27,890 nt of DNA. Source: Caldora sp. SIO3E6 (GTDB lineage Bacteria > Cyanobacteriota > Cyanobacteriia > Cyanobacteriales > Coleofasciculaceae). Both the position numbers and the translations under genes were made by a program. The notes beneath the pieces were generated by a model. That model worked only from the letters and a program-made list of their open reading frames with translations. It did no database searches and was not told the origin of the DNA. The stretch covers positions 10,729 through 38,618 of the forward strand of contig JAAHHL010000005.1 in the NCBI GenBank assembly GCA_010672185.1, written 5' to 3'. The stretch's first letter is position 1, and each line of letters opens with the position of its first letter. Of this stretch, positions 14,717 to 21,071 are shown piece after piece.

Positions 14717-15153
14717 GCTTCACCTCCATTTCCTACTAATTTGATGACTAACTCAACTGGGGTCATTACTTGTAAGCCTAGAGACGCTTGAGCACTTCGG
14801 AAGTCACGAAGATTGGACGTAATAACTGTTGCTCCCGTATTCATTGCACAGTCCACAACCAAATCATCACCAGCATCTGGTGAAGTGGGTCTCCACGAAT
14901 AGTAAATTGCTACAAACTGACAAATATCAAGTAATTTACCTAGAACGGGTCGAAGTTTTTGCCAGCGTTTTTCGGAAAGTTTACGAGACAAGACATCAAC
15001 GTACTCGTAAGCTAGGGCATTAGAAACATAAACGGTTAATAGACCAGCTAACCAGGTATCTATCACCAACCCAGCAGCACCACCCTGCTTAGTTAAGCCC
15101 TCAAATACAACGTTTGTATCAATCACAACCCGAAAAGATGAGTTAGTAGTCAT
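14713..15153 (-). CDS. PIN-domain toxin (putative ribonuclease)
   Basis: 146 residues from ATG 15153 (MTTNSSFRVVIDTNV). The acidic PIN residues can be seen: Asp12 in VIDTNV, Glu50 in ALAYEYVDVL, Asp97 in DAGDDLVVDC and Asp117 in SNLRDF, the metal-binding set of PIN ribonucleases. It resembles the PIN family paired with ribbon-helix-helix antitoxins. A longer frame from GTG 15174 exists, but an extended -10 (TGCTATAGT, 15168-15160) lies inside it and would start transcription at about the ATG, so a leaderless ATG start is more likely. It is coupled to the antitoxin by a 4-base overlap. Confidence 0.88.
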   Translation of the reverse strand: MTTNSSFRVVIDTNVVFEGLTKQGGAAGLVIDTWLAGLLTVYVSNALAYEYVDVLSRKLSEKRWQKLRPVLGKLLDICQFVAIYYSWRPTSPDAGDDLVVDCAMNTGATVITSNLRDFRSAQASLGLQVMTPVELVIKLVGNGGEA

Positions 15154-15184
15154 GACACTACTATAGCATCGCACTTAGTGTCAT
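15152..15184 (-). promoter_or_regulatory. Promoter with palindromic operator of the PIN/RHH operon
   Basis: Perfect inverted repeat ATGACACTA (15152-15160) and TAGTGTCAT (15176-15184), separated by 15 bases. It encloses an extended -10, TGCTATAGT, on the minus strand. TTGATT about 19 bases upstream is a possible -35. One arm contains the toxin start codon. The layout fits binding of the ribbon-helix-helix antitoxin for autorepression; this is inference. Confidence 0.6.
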
Positions 15185-15247
15185 AATCAAGCGATCGCAC
15201 ATATTGATAATATTCTCCTCGATTACATAGAGAAGAGCTTCAAGTTT

Positions 15248-15390
15248 TGTAGGGTGCGTTACACTACGTTAACGCACCATTAGGCTTTATAGCCTGTTAT
15301 TGATCGCACAAGCTAGGATTAATTGATTAGTTATTTTTTTATGGGGAAGTCTCTCCTGGTGCGTTACGGCGTTGCCTAACGCACCCTACA
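15248..15390. mobile_element. Miniature element, family B copy 2 (right of the PIN/RHH pair)
   Basis: 143 bases, direct copy of 14219-14360 with the same 14-bp ends and both hairpins. The left hairpin loop is CACTACGT, the exact reverse complement of the loop in copy 1 (ACGTAGTG), while the flanking sequence keeps the same orientation. No ORF lies inside. The rest of 15175-15520 holds only the octamer array below. Confidence 0.9.
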
Positions 15391-15432
15391 AGTACTTTCA
15401 CCTCACAACGTTAAGATAAAAATTTCTCTTTC

Positions 15433-15464
15433 TCCGCGTCCCCGCGTCCCCGCGTCTCCGCGTC
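15433..15464. repeat. Octamer array (CCGCGTCC)n
   Basis: Four units of an 8-bp repeat (CCGCGTCC/CCGCGTCT). No gene is associated. Confidence 0.75.
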
Positions 15465-15520
15465 TATTTTCAGATTAGGAGATAAGAAGGTTCCAAGACT
15501 CTGAGGGAGAATTGTAGAGC

Positions 15521-16003
15521 CTAACCAAAATTTCGATAGTTATCTTCCAAAGACTTGAACTCACAAGAAATCTTACAGTAAAAATCCTGCTGCTTATTTA
15601 CGACAAGATCGTGAAGCCTTTTTGCTTTATGTTCAATTTCTATAGCTTTTGTCTTGATAAACTCATATTGCTTATAAAGCATACTCCTATAGGGTTCTGG
15701 TTGATTTTCTAGATCCAACAACTGTATTTCTGATTCAATAACTGGAATCATATTATTGAGCTGAATCATTCCTAACTTGTTAGATGGATTTCCCCTTTCA
15801 TGAAGCTTCATTACTGTTGGAGCACTTGTTTTAATCTTATCCTGTTTAGGCTTATAAGATGTTAGTGGTGCAAAATATTTATGATTGTTTATCTCCAAAA
15901 CAACGCCTATGAATGCTCTCTTTCCTTGGTAATTATTTGGGACTTTATTATCTATCTTCTTTAAGAAATTTATATAGGCATCACTTACAGTATAAAATTT
16001 CAT
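15521..16003 (-). CDS. toxN: ToxN/AbiQ-family endoribonuclease toxin (type III TA)
   Basis: 160 residues that align by eye along their whole length with ToxN of Pectobacterium: MKFYTVSDAYINFL, KVPN, AFIGVVLEINNHKYFAPLTSYK (30-51), KLHERGNP, KLGMIQLNNMIPVIESEIQLLDL, YRSMLYKQYEFI, and the ending LEDNYRNFG. The family cuts AU-rich mRNA and its own repeat RNA, and is held inactive by that RNA; several members abort phage infection. The nucleophile-region residues Thr48, Ser49 and Lys51 and Tyr10 are conserved, while the position of the family's Lys33 appears to be Arg29. The start is ATG 16003; the promoter, RNA repeats and terminator lie directly upstream, the diagnostic type III order. Confidence 0.95.
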   Translation of the reverse strand: MKFYTVSDAYINFLKKIDNKVPNNYQGKRAFIGVVLEINNHKYFAPLTSYKPKQDKIKTSAPTVMKLHERGNPSNKLGMIQLNNMIPVIESEIQLLDLENQPEPYRSMLYKQYEFIKTKAIEIEHKAKRLHDLVVNKQQDFYCKISCEFKSLEDNYRNFG

Positions 16004-16020
16004 AATTGTTGCTATAAATC

Positions 16021-16044
16021 AAAAATGACCGCCCTGGGCGGTCA
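16021..16044 (-). terminator. Terminator between toxI and toxN
   Basis: On the minus strand, TGACCGCC-CAG-GGCGGTCA is followed by TTTTTG. In type III systems a leaky terminator here sets an excess of antitoxin RNA over toxin mRNA. It lies 18 bases before the toxN start. Confidence 0.92.
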
Positions 16045-16050
16045 TCTCTG

Positions 16051-16124
16051 TTTTTTCAAGTTCGCACTTAACGGTAGCGTATCACCTTTTTTTCAAGTTC
16101 GCACTTAACGGTAGCGTATCACCT
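16051..16124 (-). ncRNA. toxI: ToxI antitoxin RNA, two 37-nt tandem repeats
   Basis: Two identical 37-base units (16124-16088 and 16087-16051 on the minus strand). Each starts AGGTGATACGCTACCG, continues TTAAGTGCGAACTTG and ends in an A-run. The unit closely resembles the 36-nt ToxI repeat of Pectobacterium as I remember it (AGGTGATTTGCTACC, then TTTAAGTGC). ToxN cuts the precursor into single repeats, which fold as pseudoknots and bind the toxin in a ring. Only two units are present, fewer than the five and a half of the prototype. Confidence 0.93.
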
Positions 16125-16133
16125 TTAAATAAA

Positions 16134-16163
16134 ATCTTAACCTATAGTTGCCTGTAATGTCAA
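16134..16163 (-). promoter_or_regulatory. Promoter of the toxI-toxN operon
   Basis: On the minus strand a perfect -35 TTGACA (16163-16158) is followed after 18 bases by TAAGAT (16139-16134). Transcription would begin near 16127, right at the first ToxI repeat. Confidence 0.7.
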
Positions 16164-16197
16164 CTAGTGGGGGTTGACTGCAACAACAAAATAAATA

Positions 16198-16404
16198 GGG
16201 TTTGGGAGAATTAGTGCGCAAGCTATATCAGGCAATGCTTTCAGCTGTTAATAAGCCAAGTCTTGTACAAGGAAATGTATCAAATGGGCTCAAAAAGTTG
16301 GCATTGTTGTGGAAAATCCCTGGATAATCTTCAAGCTGAAAGCTGAAAGCTGACGGCTGAAAGCTAAAAACTGATAGCTAATGACTTCCTGAAGCAGACC
16401 CTAA
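16198..16404 (+). repeat. Interspersed repeat, copy 2, with both termini
   Basis: Same sequence as 671-862, same orientation. Here both ends survive: left TAGGGTTTGGGAGAA and right, read on the minus strand, TTAGGGTCTGCTTCAGG are approximate inverted repeats. It looks like a non-autonomous transposon of about 210 bases inserted upstream of the toxI promoter. The interior AGCTGAAAGCTGAC stretch is a short direct repeat. Confidence 0.65.
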
Positions 16405-16549
16405 ATATAAGTCATCAATAACCTTTCCGATTGGAGCCGATAGACGCATCGCTGATTAATTTTCCTGGAGCTTGAAGTGCGCGATCGCTCTTCCATTGGA
16501 CTATACAGCAGATAAAACAATTGTATTAATGTGGAGAATATACCGTACA

Positions 16550-16625
16550 CATAGGCATCGCTTAATCTTTTATTCTACCTGAGTTTACAGTAACAAACAA
16601 AAATTTATGAAGAGCAGTTAACCAT
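16550..16625 (+). pseudogene. Decayed 3' end of a Uma2-family gene
   Basis: The bases align with the last 25 codons and first 15 untranslated bases of the Uma2 gene at 9703-10341, for example TTTACAGTAACAA and GAAGAGCAG against GGAGAGCAG. In the corresponding frame it reads FILPEFTVTNKNL, then a stop where the intact gene has Trp (TGG to TGA). The 5' part is absent. Confidence 0.75.
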
Positions 16626-16631
16626 CGCCCC

Positions 16632-16877
16632 TTAGCCATTGTCCACAACATTATCATTAGGTGGTTCTGACACAACGTTAGCCTTCAAATTGCTATTAAT
16701 CCTTGCTGCATTCAGCTTTTGCTGAATCGCTGCTTGAACTTTCTGATCAAAATCAGGATCATCAGGACTTGCAATAACTCTAAGTGGGCGTTGGTTGATT
16801 CTATCCAAGTATGCTTGGAAAGCAGATTTATTACCACGATGCTTGAGAAAATATTGCTTCAACTCAGCGTCAGACAT
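16632..16877 (-). CDS. Small cyanobacterial protein (DUF6887-like)
   Basis: 81 residues beginning MSDAELKQYFLKHRGNKSAF and containing AYLDRINQRP, then SPDDPDFDQKVQAAIQQKL. I associate this pattern with a small cyanobacterial family of unknown function that often lies next to another tiny ORF; the name is from memory. It is helical and hydrophilic, with no membrane segment. Its start codon (16877-16875) ends exactly where the truncated argF begins on the other strand, so it sits at the edge of the inserted or rearranged segment. No clear ribosome binding site is visible. Confidence 0.65.
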   Translation of the reverse strand: MSDAELKQYFLKHRGNKSAFQAYLDRINQRPLRVIASPDDPDFDQKVQAAIQQKLNAARINSNLKANVVSEPPNDNVVDNG

Positions 16878-16878
16878 T

Positions 16879-17280
16879 ATGAATGTTAGGGTTGCTACCC
16901 CACCAGATTATCAACCCGTTACTGGCATTGTAGAGCAAACAGAAAAAATTGCTGGAGGTAAGACAGAGGTAATACTGACTGATGAGCCGGTGGCTGCTGC
17001 TCAGGGTAGCCAAGTCATTTATACTGATGTTTGGGCTAGTATGGGCCAAGAAGATTCTGCCGAAACTCGCATTCCCATTTTTCAGCCTTACCAGGTAAAT
17101 GAACAATTGTTAAGCAATGCTGATCCAGAAGCTATTGTTTTACACTGCTTACCAGCCCATCGGGGAGAAGAAATTACCGATGAGGTGATTGAGGGAGCGC
17201 GATCACGAGTTTGGGACCAGGCAGAAAACCGGATGCATGCCCAAAAAGCCTTGCTTGTCAGTCTTTTGGGGATACAGTGA
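16879..17280 (+). pseudogene. argF: Ornithine carbamoyltransferase, C-terminal part only
   Basis: The 133 residues from Met16879 (MNVRVATPPDYQP) to the stop match the ornithine-binding half of OTCase. Features are VILTDEPVAAAQGSQVIYTD, VWASMGQEDSAETR, the catalytic-loop HCLPAHRGEE, and RSRVWDQAENRMHAQKALL. A complete enzyme has about 305 residues; the carbamoyl-phosphate-binding half, with the STRT motif, is absent. Upstream codons in this frame have no resemblance to OTCase, so the gene is cut at about 16878, directly at the start of the opposite-strand small ORF. The surviving sequence has no frameshift, suggesting recent loss. lexA follows, as I recall for Nostoc argF-lexA, which suggests this is the native locus. 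Confidence 0.9.
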
Positions 17281-17383
17281 GGGAATTGTTATTTGTTGTT
17301 TGTTATTTGTTATTTGGGGGTCTATTGAGGAGAAAAATTTCTGTTTTCGATAGTTAACTACTGGACAAAAGAGGGTATTTAGA

Positions 17384-17397
17384 AGTACAAGTGTTCT
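17384..17397 (+). promoter_or_regulatory. LexA (SOS) box upstream of lexA
   Basis: AGTACAAGTGTTCT fits the cyanobacterial LexA-box consensus RGTACNNNDGTWCB at every position. It lies 123 bases before the lexA start. A TGGACA (17362-17367) just upstream may be the -35, so repressor binding would block the promoter. The spacer 17281-17383 starts with TTTGTTA-type heptamers. Confidence 0.7.
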
Positions 17398-17519
17398 AGA
17401 GGCATGATTAATCTAGCCTAACTAAAGATGATTCTTTAATCATCTCAATTTACTACCCCAAAGGCAATAAATTCTGTCTCTAACAAACTCAATACTCTCT
17501 TTTCTCCCACATTAGGATT

Positions 17520-18134
17520 ATGGATGCCCTTACCCCAGCACAACAAGAACTTTATGATTGGTTGGTAGATTATATCCGCGTCTCCCAACATGCTCCTTCC
17601 ATCCGGCAAATGATGCGAGCGATGAAATTACGCTCCCCCGCACCAGTTCAAAGTCGTCTGGAACATTTGCGAAACAAGGGATACATTGACTGGACAGAAG
17701 GCAAAGCTCGCACAATTCGGATTTTAGGCCCTGCATCTAAGGGAATCCCCGTCTTAGGAGCAATTGCAGCCGGTGGCTTGGTAGAACCCTTCACTGACGC
17801 CGTGGAACATCTGGATTTATCTGGCTTGTTCTATCAAACCGGTAACTTTGCTCTACGAGTAATTGGAGACAGCATGATTGAGGATTTGATTACTGAAGGG
17901 GATGTGGTAATTATGCGACCAGTTTCGGATCCAGAGCAACTCAAAAATGGTCGGATTGTTGCCGCACGGGTAGAAGGAAGAGGCACTACCTTGAAACGCT
18001 ACTACCGTCAGGGTGAGCTAGTCACTCTCAAACCTGCTAATGCTAGATATCTTCCTATAGAGGCAATGGCTCACAGAGTACAAGTGCAAGGAGAATTAGT
18101 AGGAGTCTGGCGCGATTTTGATCCCAAACAATAG
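17520..18134 (+). CDS. lexA: LexA repressor
   Basis: 204 residues. The N-terminal winged helix-turn-helix (about 1-66) includes APSIRQMMRAMKLRSPAPVQ and LRNKGYIDWTEGKARTI. The C-terminal S24 peptidase fold has the self-cleavage site Ala84-Gly85 in GAIAAGGLVEP, the nucleophile Ser118 in GDSMIED and the general base Lys159 in TTLKRYY. All residues for RecA-stimulated autocleavage are present, which is notable because some cyanobacterial LexA proteins lack them. A LexA box upstream indicates autoregulation. The start ATG 17520 has a close TAGGA before it. Confidence 0.97.
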   Translation: MDALTPAQQELYDWLVDYIRVSQHAPSIRQMMRAMKLRSPAPVQSRLEHLRNKGYIDWTEGKARTIRILGPASKGIPVLGAIAAGGLVEPFTDAVEHLDLSGLFYQTGNFALRVIGDSMIEDLITEGDVVIMRPVSDPEQLKNGRIVAARVEGRGTTLKRYYRQGELVTLKPANARYLPIEAMAHRVQVQGELVGVWRDFDPKQ

Positions 18135-18149
18135 GAAGTTTGACCTCAG

Positions 18150-18182
18150 GGGGTGACAAGACAGTTGCAAATTTGTCACCCC
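18150..18182 (+). terminator. Hairpin terminator after lexA
   Basis: Perfect 10-bp stem GGGGTGACAA (18150-18159) and TTGTCACCCC (18173-18182), with a 13-base loop, 16 bases after the lexA stop. The tail is not strongly T-rich. Confidence 0.55.
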
Positions 18183-18185
18183 TTG

Positions 18186-18232
18186 AAAAGTTTGACACTC
18201 CCCCTGCGTAGAAAGCAGGGGATTCTAGTGCA
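18186..18232. mobile_element. IS200/IS605-like terminal hairpin without transposase
   Basis: TTTGACACTCCCC leads into the hairpin CCCCTGC-gtagaaa-GCAGGGG (18201-18221) and then ATTCTAG. This resembles the end sequences of cyanobacterial IS200/IS605 elements, where such hairpins bind TnpA. No tnpA or tnpB is in the window, so it would be a remnant or a solo end. Recognition is from memory. Confidence 0.4.
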
Positions 18233-18237
18233 GCTGC

Positions 18238-18846
18238 TCAAGTATTTCTGCTGCACTGCACTAGTCGTGATGTTAACACTAAGGAGCCACAGGGTTTTTG
18301 TTCGATAGTTGGCACACTAGTAGCTTGGTACTCGCATATTTCAGGGGTGATTGCCTTAGTAGTAGATTGCTGCATCACCTGAAGTGCCTTCCAATTCTGG
18401 TTCACTTCCGATGCGATCGCTTGTAGCTCCCATATTGCTGCTTCCAACTCCGCTGAAATTTGATTAATGCGTTCTGCTTGATTTCCTAAGCGTCTTAAGG
18501 CATTGTTAGTTCGTTGCTGTAGCTGTTGTAAAGATGGCTTAGTAGTAGCAGGCGCAAGCAGTTTTTGGCGATTAATTCTTTTTCTTGGCTTGGAAGGTTT
18601 TGATAACGGAGTTGCCTTAGTTGCTAATTTTGGTCGGTGATTTAAGGGTGGGATTCCAGATACTTGCTTGTTGATGGGGGAACGTCGTTTTAAGGGAGGA
18701 CGTCGATTGAATTGTTGGTTGCTATCTTTCTGTCGCAGTGCTTTCCTCGTGACTGGCTTCGATTCCTGTTCAGGAAAGGCAGGATATTGATGCAGGGGAA
18801 TGCACTTTGCCTGAACTTGCTGAATTCCTGCTTGCAGTTCTTTCAT
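18238..18846 (-). CDS. Hypothetical basic coiled-coil protein
   Basis: 202 residues that I cannot assign to a family. Residues about 33-105 are very basic and proline-rich (FNRRPPLKRRSPINKQ, KPSKPRKRINRQKLL) and probably disordered. Residues about 108-160 are a likely coiled coil (QQLQQRTNNALRRLGNQAER, then LEAAIWELQAIASEVNQNW). The last 20 residues (CGSLVLTSRLVQCSRNT) look unrelated, and the stop lies beside the IS200/IS605-like hairpin, so the C-terminus may have been altered by an insertion. No signal peptide. Start ATG 18846 lacks a clear ribosome binding site. A nucleic-acid or polyanion-binding role is possible but unproven. Confidence 0.6.
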   Translation of the reverse strand: MKELQAGIQQVQAKCIPLHQYPAFPEQESKPVTRKALRQKDSNQQFNRRPPLKRRSPINKQVSGIPPLNHRPKLATKATPLSKPSKPRKRINRQKLLAPATTKPSLQQLQQRTNNALRRLGNQAERINQISAELEAAIWELQAIASEVNQNWKALQVMQQSTTKAITPEICEYQATSVPTIEQKPCGSLVLTSRLVQCSRNT

Positions 18847-18978
18847 ACTAATCTTGGAGATGGCGACCTAAGAGTATGGGATTTATTATAGTACAAATGA
18901 ACTATATTGTAAACCAAACTTGTTTCCTAAGAGCCCCCCAACGAGTGGTGCGCCAACTGCTATGAACCAACCACTACC

Positions 18979-19007
18979 AAAAAAAAGGGTTGTTTTTCAA
19001 ACAACCC
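18979..19007 (-). terminator. Strong terminator at the end of the sugar gene run
   Basis: On the minus strand a perfect 9-bp stem GGGTTGTTT-gaa-AAACAACCC (19007-18987) is followed by eight T. It lies about 70 bases beyond the stop of the SAF-domain oxidoreductase and ends the minus-strand run that begins at 27.2 kb. Confidence 0.9.
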
Positions 19008-19075
19008 CTTAAGCAAAAAATGTTTCCTCAATCCTTAAATTGCTCAAAGACACAAGTCCAACAGTTCCAAAGACT

Positions 19076-20389
19076 CTATCCAACTGCTACGGGGGCTTTG
19101 GCTGAAGCAAAGTGAGCATTCTGCTCTGCTCGCAACTTATCGCAGAGTCGGTTTTCTGGTAACTCTACATCGTCATAGGTAAGGACTTGGTCTTTAGGAA
19201 TATCTCGTTTCAAGAGACACCCTTCTGCTAAACCCATCGGGAGCAGGTTTTCTGTTTGAACTACTTCAGAGTTCTCACACTGACCATAGGTCATATAGAA
19301 ACCAATTCCATCCAAGGTTTCGCCCGCTTTCAGGTCAATTTTGGCAGTGGTCACAACATCGACCTGGGGGGCTCCCAAAGGAGCCATAACTGCATCCTGG
19401 AAGAGGGCGGCACGAGCCACTGACAAAGGTACTTCAAAGTGACAGAGGTGATAGGGAGTATAGAAGCTGTAGAGGGGACCTTCTCCTAATTTATAGAGGT
19501 TGAGATAATGTTGTTGTTTGGGGTCATCATGAGTGCCAAATACAAATACACCAGGTCCAGGCTTAGTACCGACAACATAATCGACAATACCACCCAATTC
19601 CTTTAGTTGGTCAACATCATACATGCTGGTCATTTCATCAACATGACCTTTAAAGTCGTATCCCAGCATACCCCGCTTCGCAACTTTCATTCCTGTAGCA
19701 TTGGCAACAATAGCTTGCTCAAAAGAAATCTTGCTACCATCAGCAAAGCTGGTCACCATATGGGCTTTTTGACCCCAGCGCTTGGCAAATCCTTCCTGAG
19801 TTGTAGGATTCCGGTAGGGGTCTTGGAGTCCCTTGATATTGCCGCACAACAGCGGGGTGACACCAATACTCTTAACAAAGCGGTAGAGATTCATCTGAAC
19901 CCCTGGCTGATCTCCATCGCAGGCACTGAGGATTACACCCTCACGGTCAGCATACACTTTAAGAATGGAACCAACAGTACCGTCGAGTTCAGCATTCATC
20001 AGGATGATGTGTTTGTGATTAGCGATCGCTTCTATCACTACGTGAGCACCGAACTCAATCGTACCAGTCACTTCAACGAGTGCGTCAATGCCTTGAGCCT
20101 TGCACAGCAACATAGCATCTTCGGTAACCGCATACTGCCCCTTGGCAATAGCATCTTCTAGATCCGCTACCGTTTCAACCTCTCGGACATCCTCAATCCC
20201 CGCTTCATTGTAAGCTCGCTTGGCTCCATCCAAATGGCGGTTAGAGATAGCGACTAATTCCATTCCTGGTACAGAGTTCTGAATTTGATTGGTAATTCCT
20301 CGACCCATAAAGCCTGCACCAATCATGGCGACTTTAACTGGGTTGCCAGCTTCTTCCCTGGCTTTGAGGGCATTATCGACAATAATCAT
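19076..20389 (-). CDS. Homoserine-dehydrogenase-like oxidoreductase with SAF domain
   Basis: 437 residues. An N-terminal NAD(P)-binding Rossmann fold is visible (VKVAMIGAGFMGRGITNQIQ, about 18-37; Gly-rich GAGFMG), followed by a homoserine-dehydrogenase-like middle (EVTGTIEFGAHVVIEAI, MNAELDGTVGSILK). A C-terminal SAF-type domain begins about residue 350 (AKIDLKAGETLDGIGFYMTYG and LLKRDIPKDQVLTYDDVELP). Such proteins occur in nucleotide-sugar and polyol clusters, but the reaction is not established. The start ATG 20389 has AGGAG 7 bases upstream, embedded in the end of the preceding epimerase gene (2-base gap), so translation is coupled. Last gene before a strong terminator. Confidence 0.85.
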   Translation of the reverse strand: MIIVDNALKAREEAGNPVKVAMIGAGFMGRGITNQIQNSVPGMELVAISNRHLDGAKRAYNEAGIEDVREVETVADLEDAIAKGQYAVTEDAMLLCKAQGIDALVEVTGTIEFGAHVVIEAIANHKHIILMNAELDGTVGSILKVYADREGVILSACDGDQPGVQMNLYRFVKSIGVTPLLCGNIKGLQDPYRNPTTQEGFAKRWGQKAHMVTSFADGSKISFEQAIVANATGMKVAKRGMLGYDFKGHVDEMTSMYDVDQLKELGGIVDYVVGTKPGPGVFVFGTHDDPKQQHYLNLYKLGEGPLYSFYTPYHLCHFEVPLSVARAALFQDAVMAPLGAPQVDVVTTAKIDLKAGETLDGIGFYMTYGQCENSEVVQTENLLPMGLAEGCLLKRDIPKDQVLTYDDVELPENRLCDKLRAEQNAHFASAKAPVAVG

Positions 20390-20391
20390 GA

Positions 20392-20937
20392 TTAAACTCC
20401 TACAGAATTTTTTTCAAATAAAGACCAAGAGGAATCTTTGTCGGAAATCACTGTGACAGGTTGGGGCCACTCGATCTTAAAAGTGGGGTCGTCATAGCGT
20501 AGTCCCCGCTCATAACCAGGGGTGTAAAACTCGCCTACCTGATAGATTACCTCTGCTCCATCTGTGAGCGCTTGATAACCGTGAGCAAACATCTCCGGTA
20601 CATAGAGTGCTCGACGGTTTTCCGCAGTCAGCTCTACACCAATATGTTCTAAATAGGTGGAAGAATCTGGGCGCATATCAATAATCACATCGTAGATTGC
20701 GCCTTGAGTACAGCGAACCAATTTGGTTTCCGCTGCAGGAGGAGTTTGATAGTGCATCCCCCGTAGGGTTCCTTGTTTGTGGTTAAAGGACATATTACAT
20801 TGGGCAACCACTGACTTGAGACCATGTTCTTCAAATTCCTTCCCACAAAAAGTACGGGCAAAGAAACCTCGAGGATCCTCTTTGAGTTCCAAGTCAATAA
20901 TGAATGCCCCTTGAAGCTTTGTTTCGGTGAATAACAT
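20392..20937 (-). CDS. rfbC: dTDP-4-dehydrorhamnose 3,5-epimerase-like (RfbC) protein
   Basis: 181 residues, full length for the cupin-fold RmlC family. Visible elements are DPRGFFARTFC, NMSFNHKQGTLRGMHYQ (with the catalytic-region His in LRGMHYQ), CTQGAIYDVIIDMR, LYVPEMFAHGYQAL and the tyrosine-bearing YTPGYERGLRYDDP. The classic enzyme epimerises C3 and C5 of dTDP-4-keto-6-deoxyglucose; with a CDP-glucose synthase in the same run the true substrate may be another keto-sugar nucleotide. ATG 20937 is preceded by a strong GGAGG. The next gene starts 2 bases after its stop. Confidence 0.92.
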   Translation of the reverse strand: MLFTETKLQGAFIIDLELKEDPRGFFARTFCGKEFEEHGLKSVVAQCNMSFNHKQGTLRGMHYQTPPAAETKLVRCTQGAIYDVIIDMRPDSSTYLEHIGVELTAENRRALYVPEMFAHGYQALTDGAEVIYQVGEFYTPGYERGLRYDDPTFKIEWPQPVTVISDKDSSWSLFEKNSVGV

Positions 20938-21071
20938 TACTACCTCCAGAAAAAATCTTGATTGAACACTTGGGGAATTGGGAAGGTATGTTTATTCCTT
21001 AGTTGACAATTTGTGTTGTCTACTTGTCTCCACAAGTACTAATTAACTAAGTTAAATTCTCAGTAATCCCT

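Noticed and set aside
16051..16124. ToxI repeats as a CRISPR array
   Set aside because: The two 37-base units are directly adjacent with no spacers and no cas genes; context and sequence fit a type III antitoxin RNA.
19607..20161. 184-aa plus-strand frame opposite the SAF oxidoreductase
   Set aside because: Antisense shadow of a well-conserved gene; no family features.
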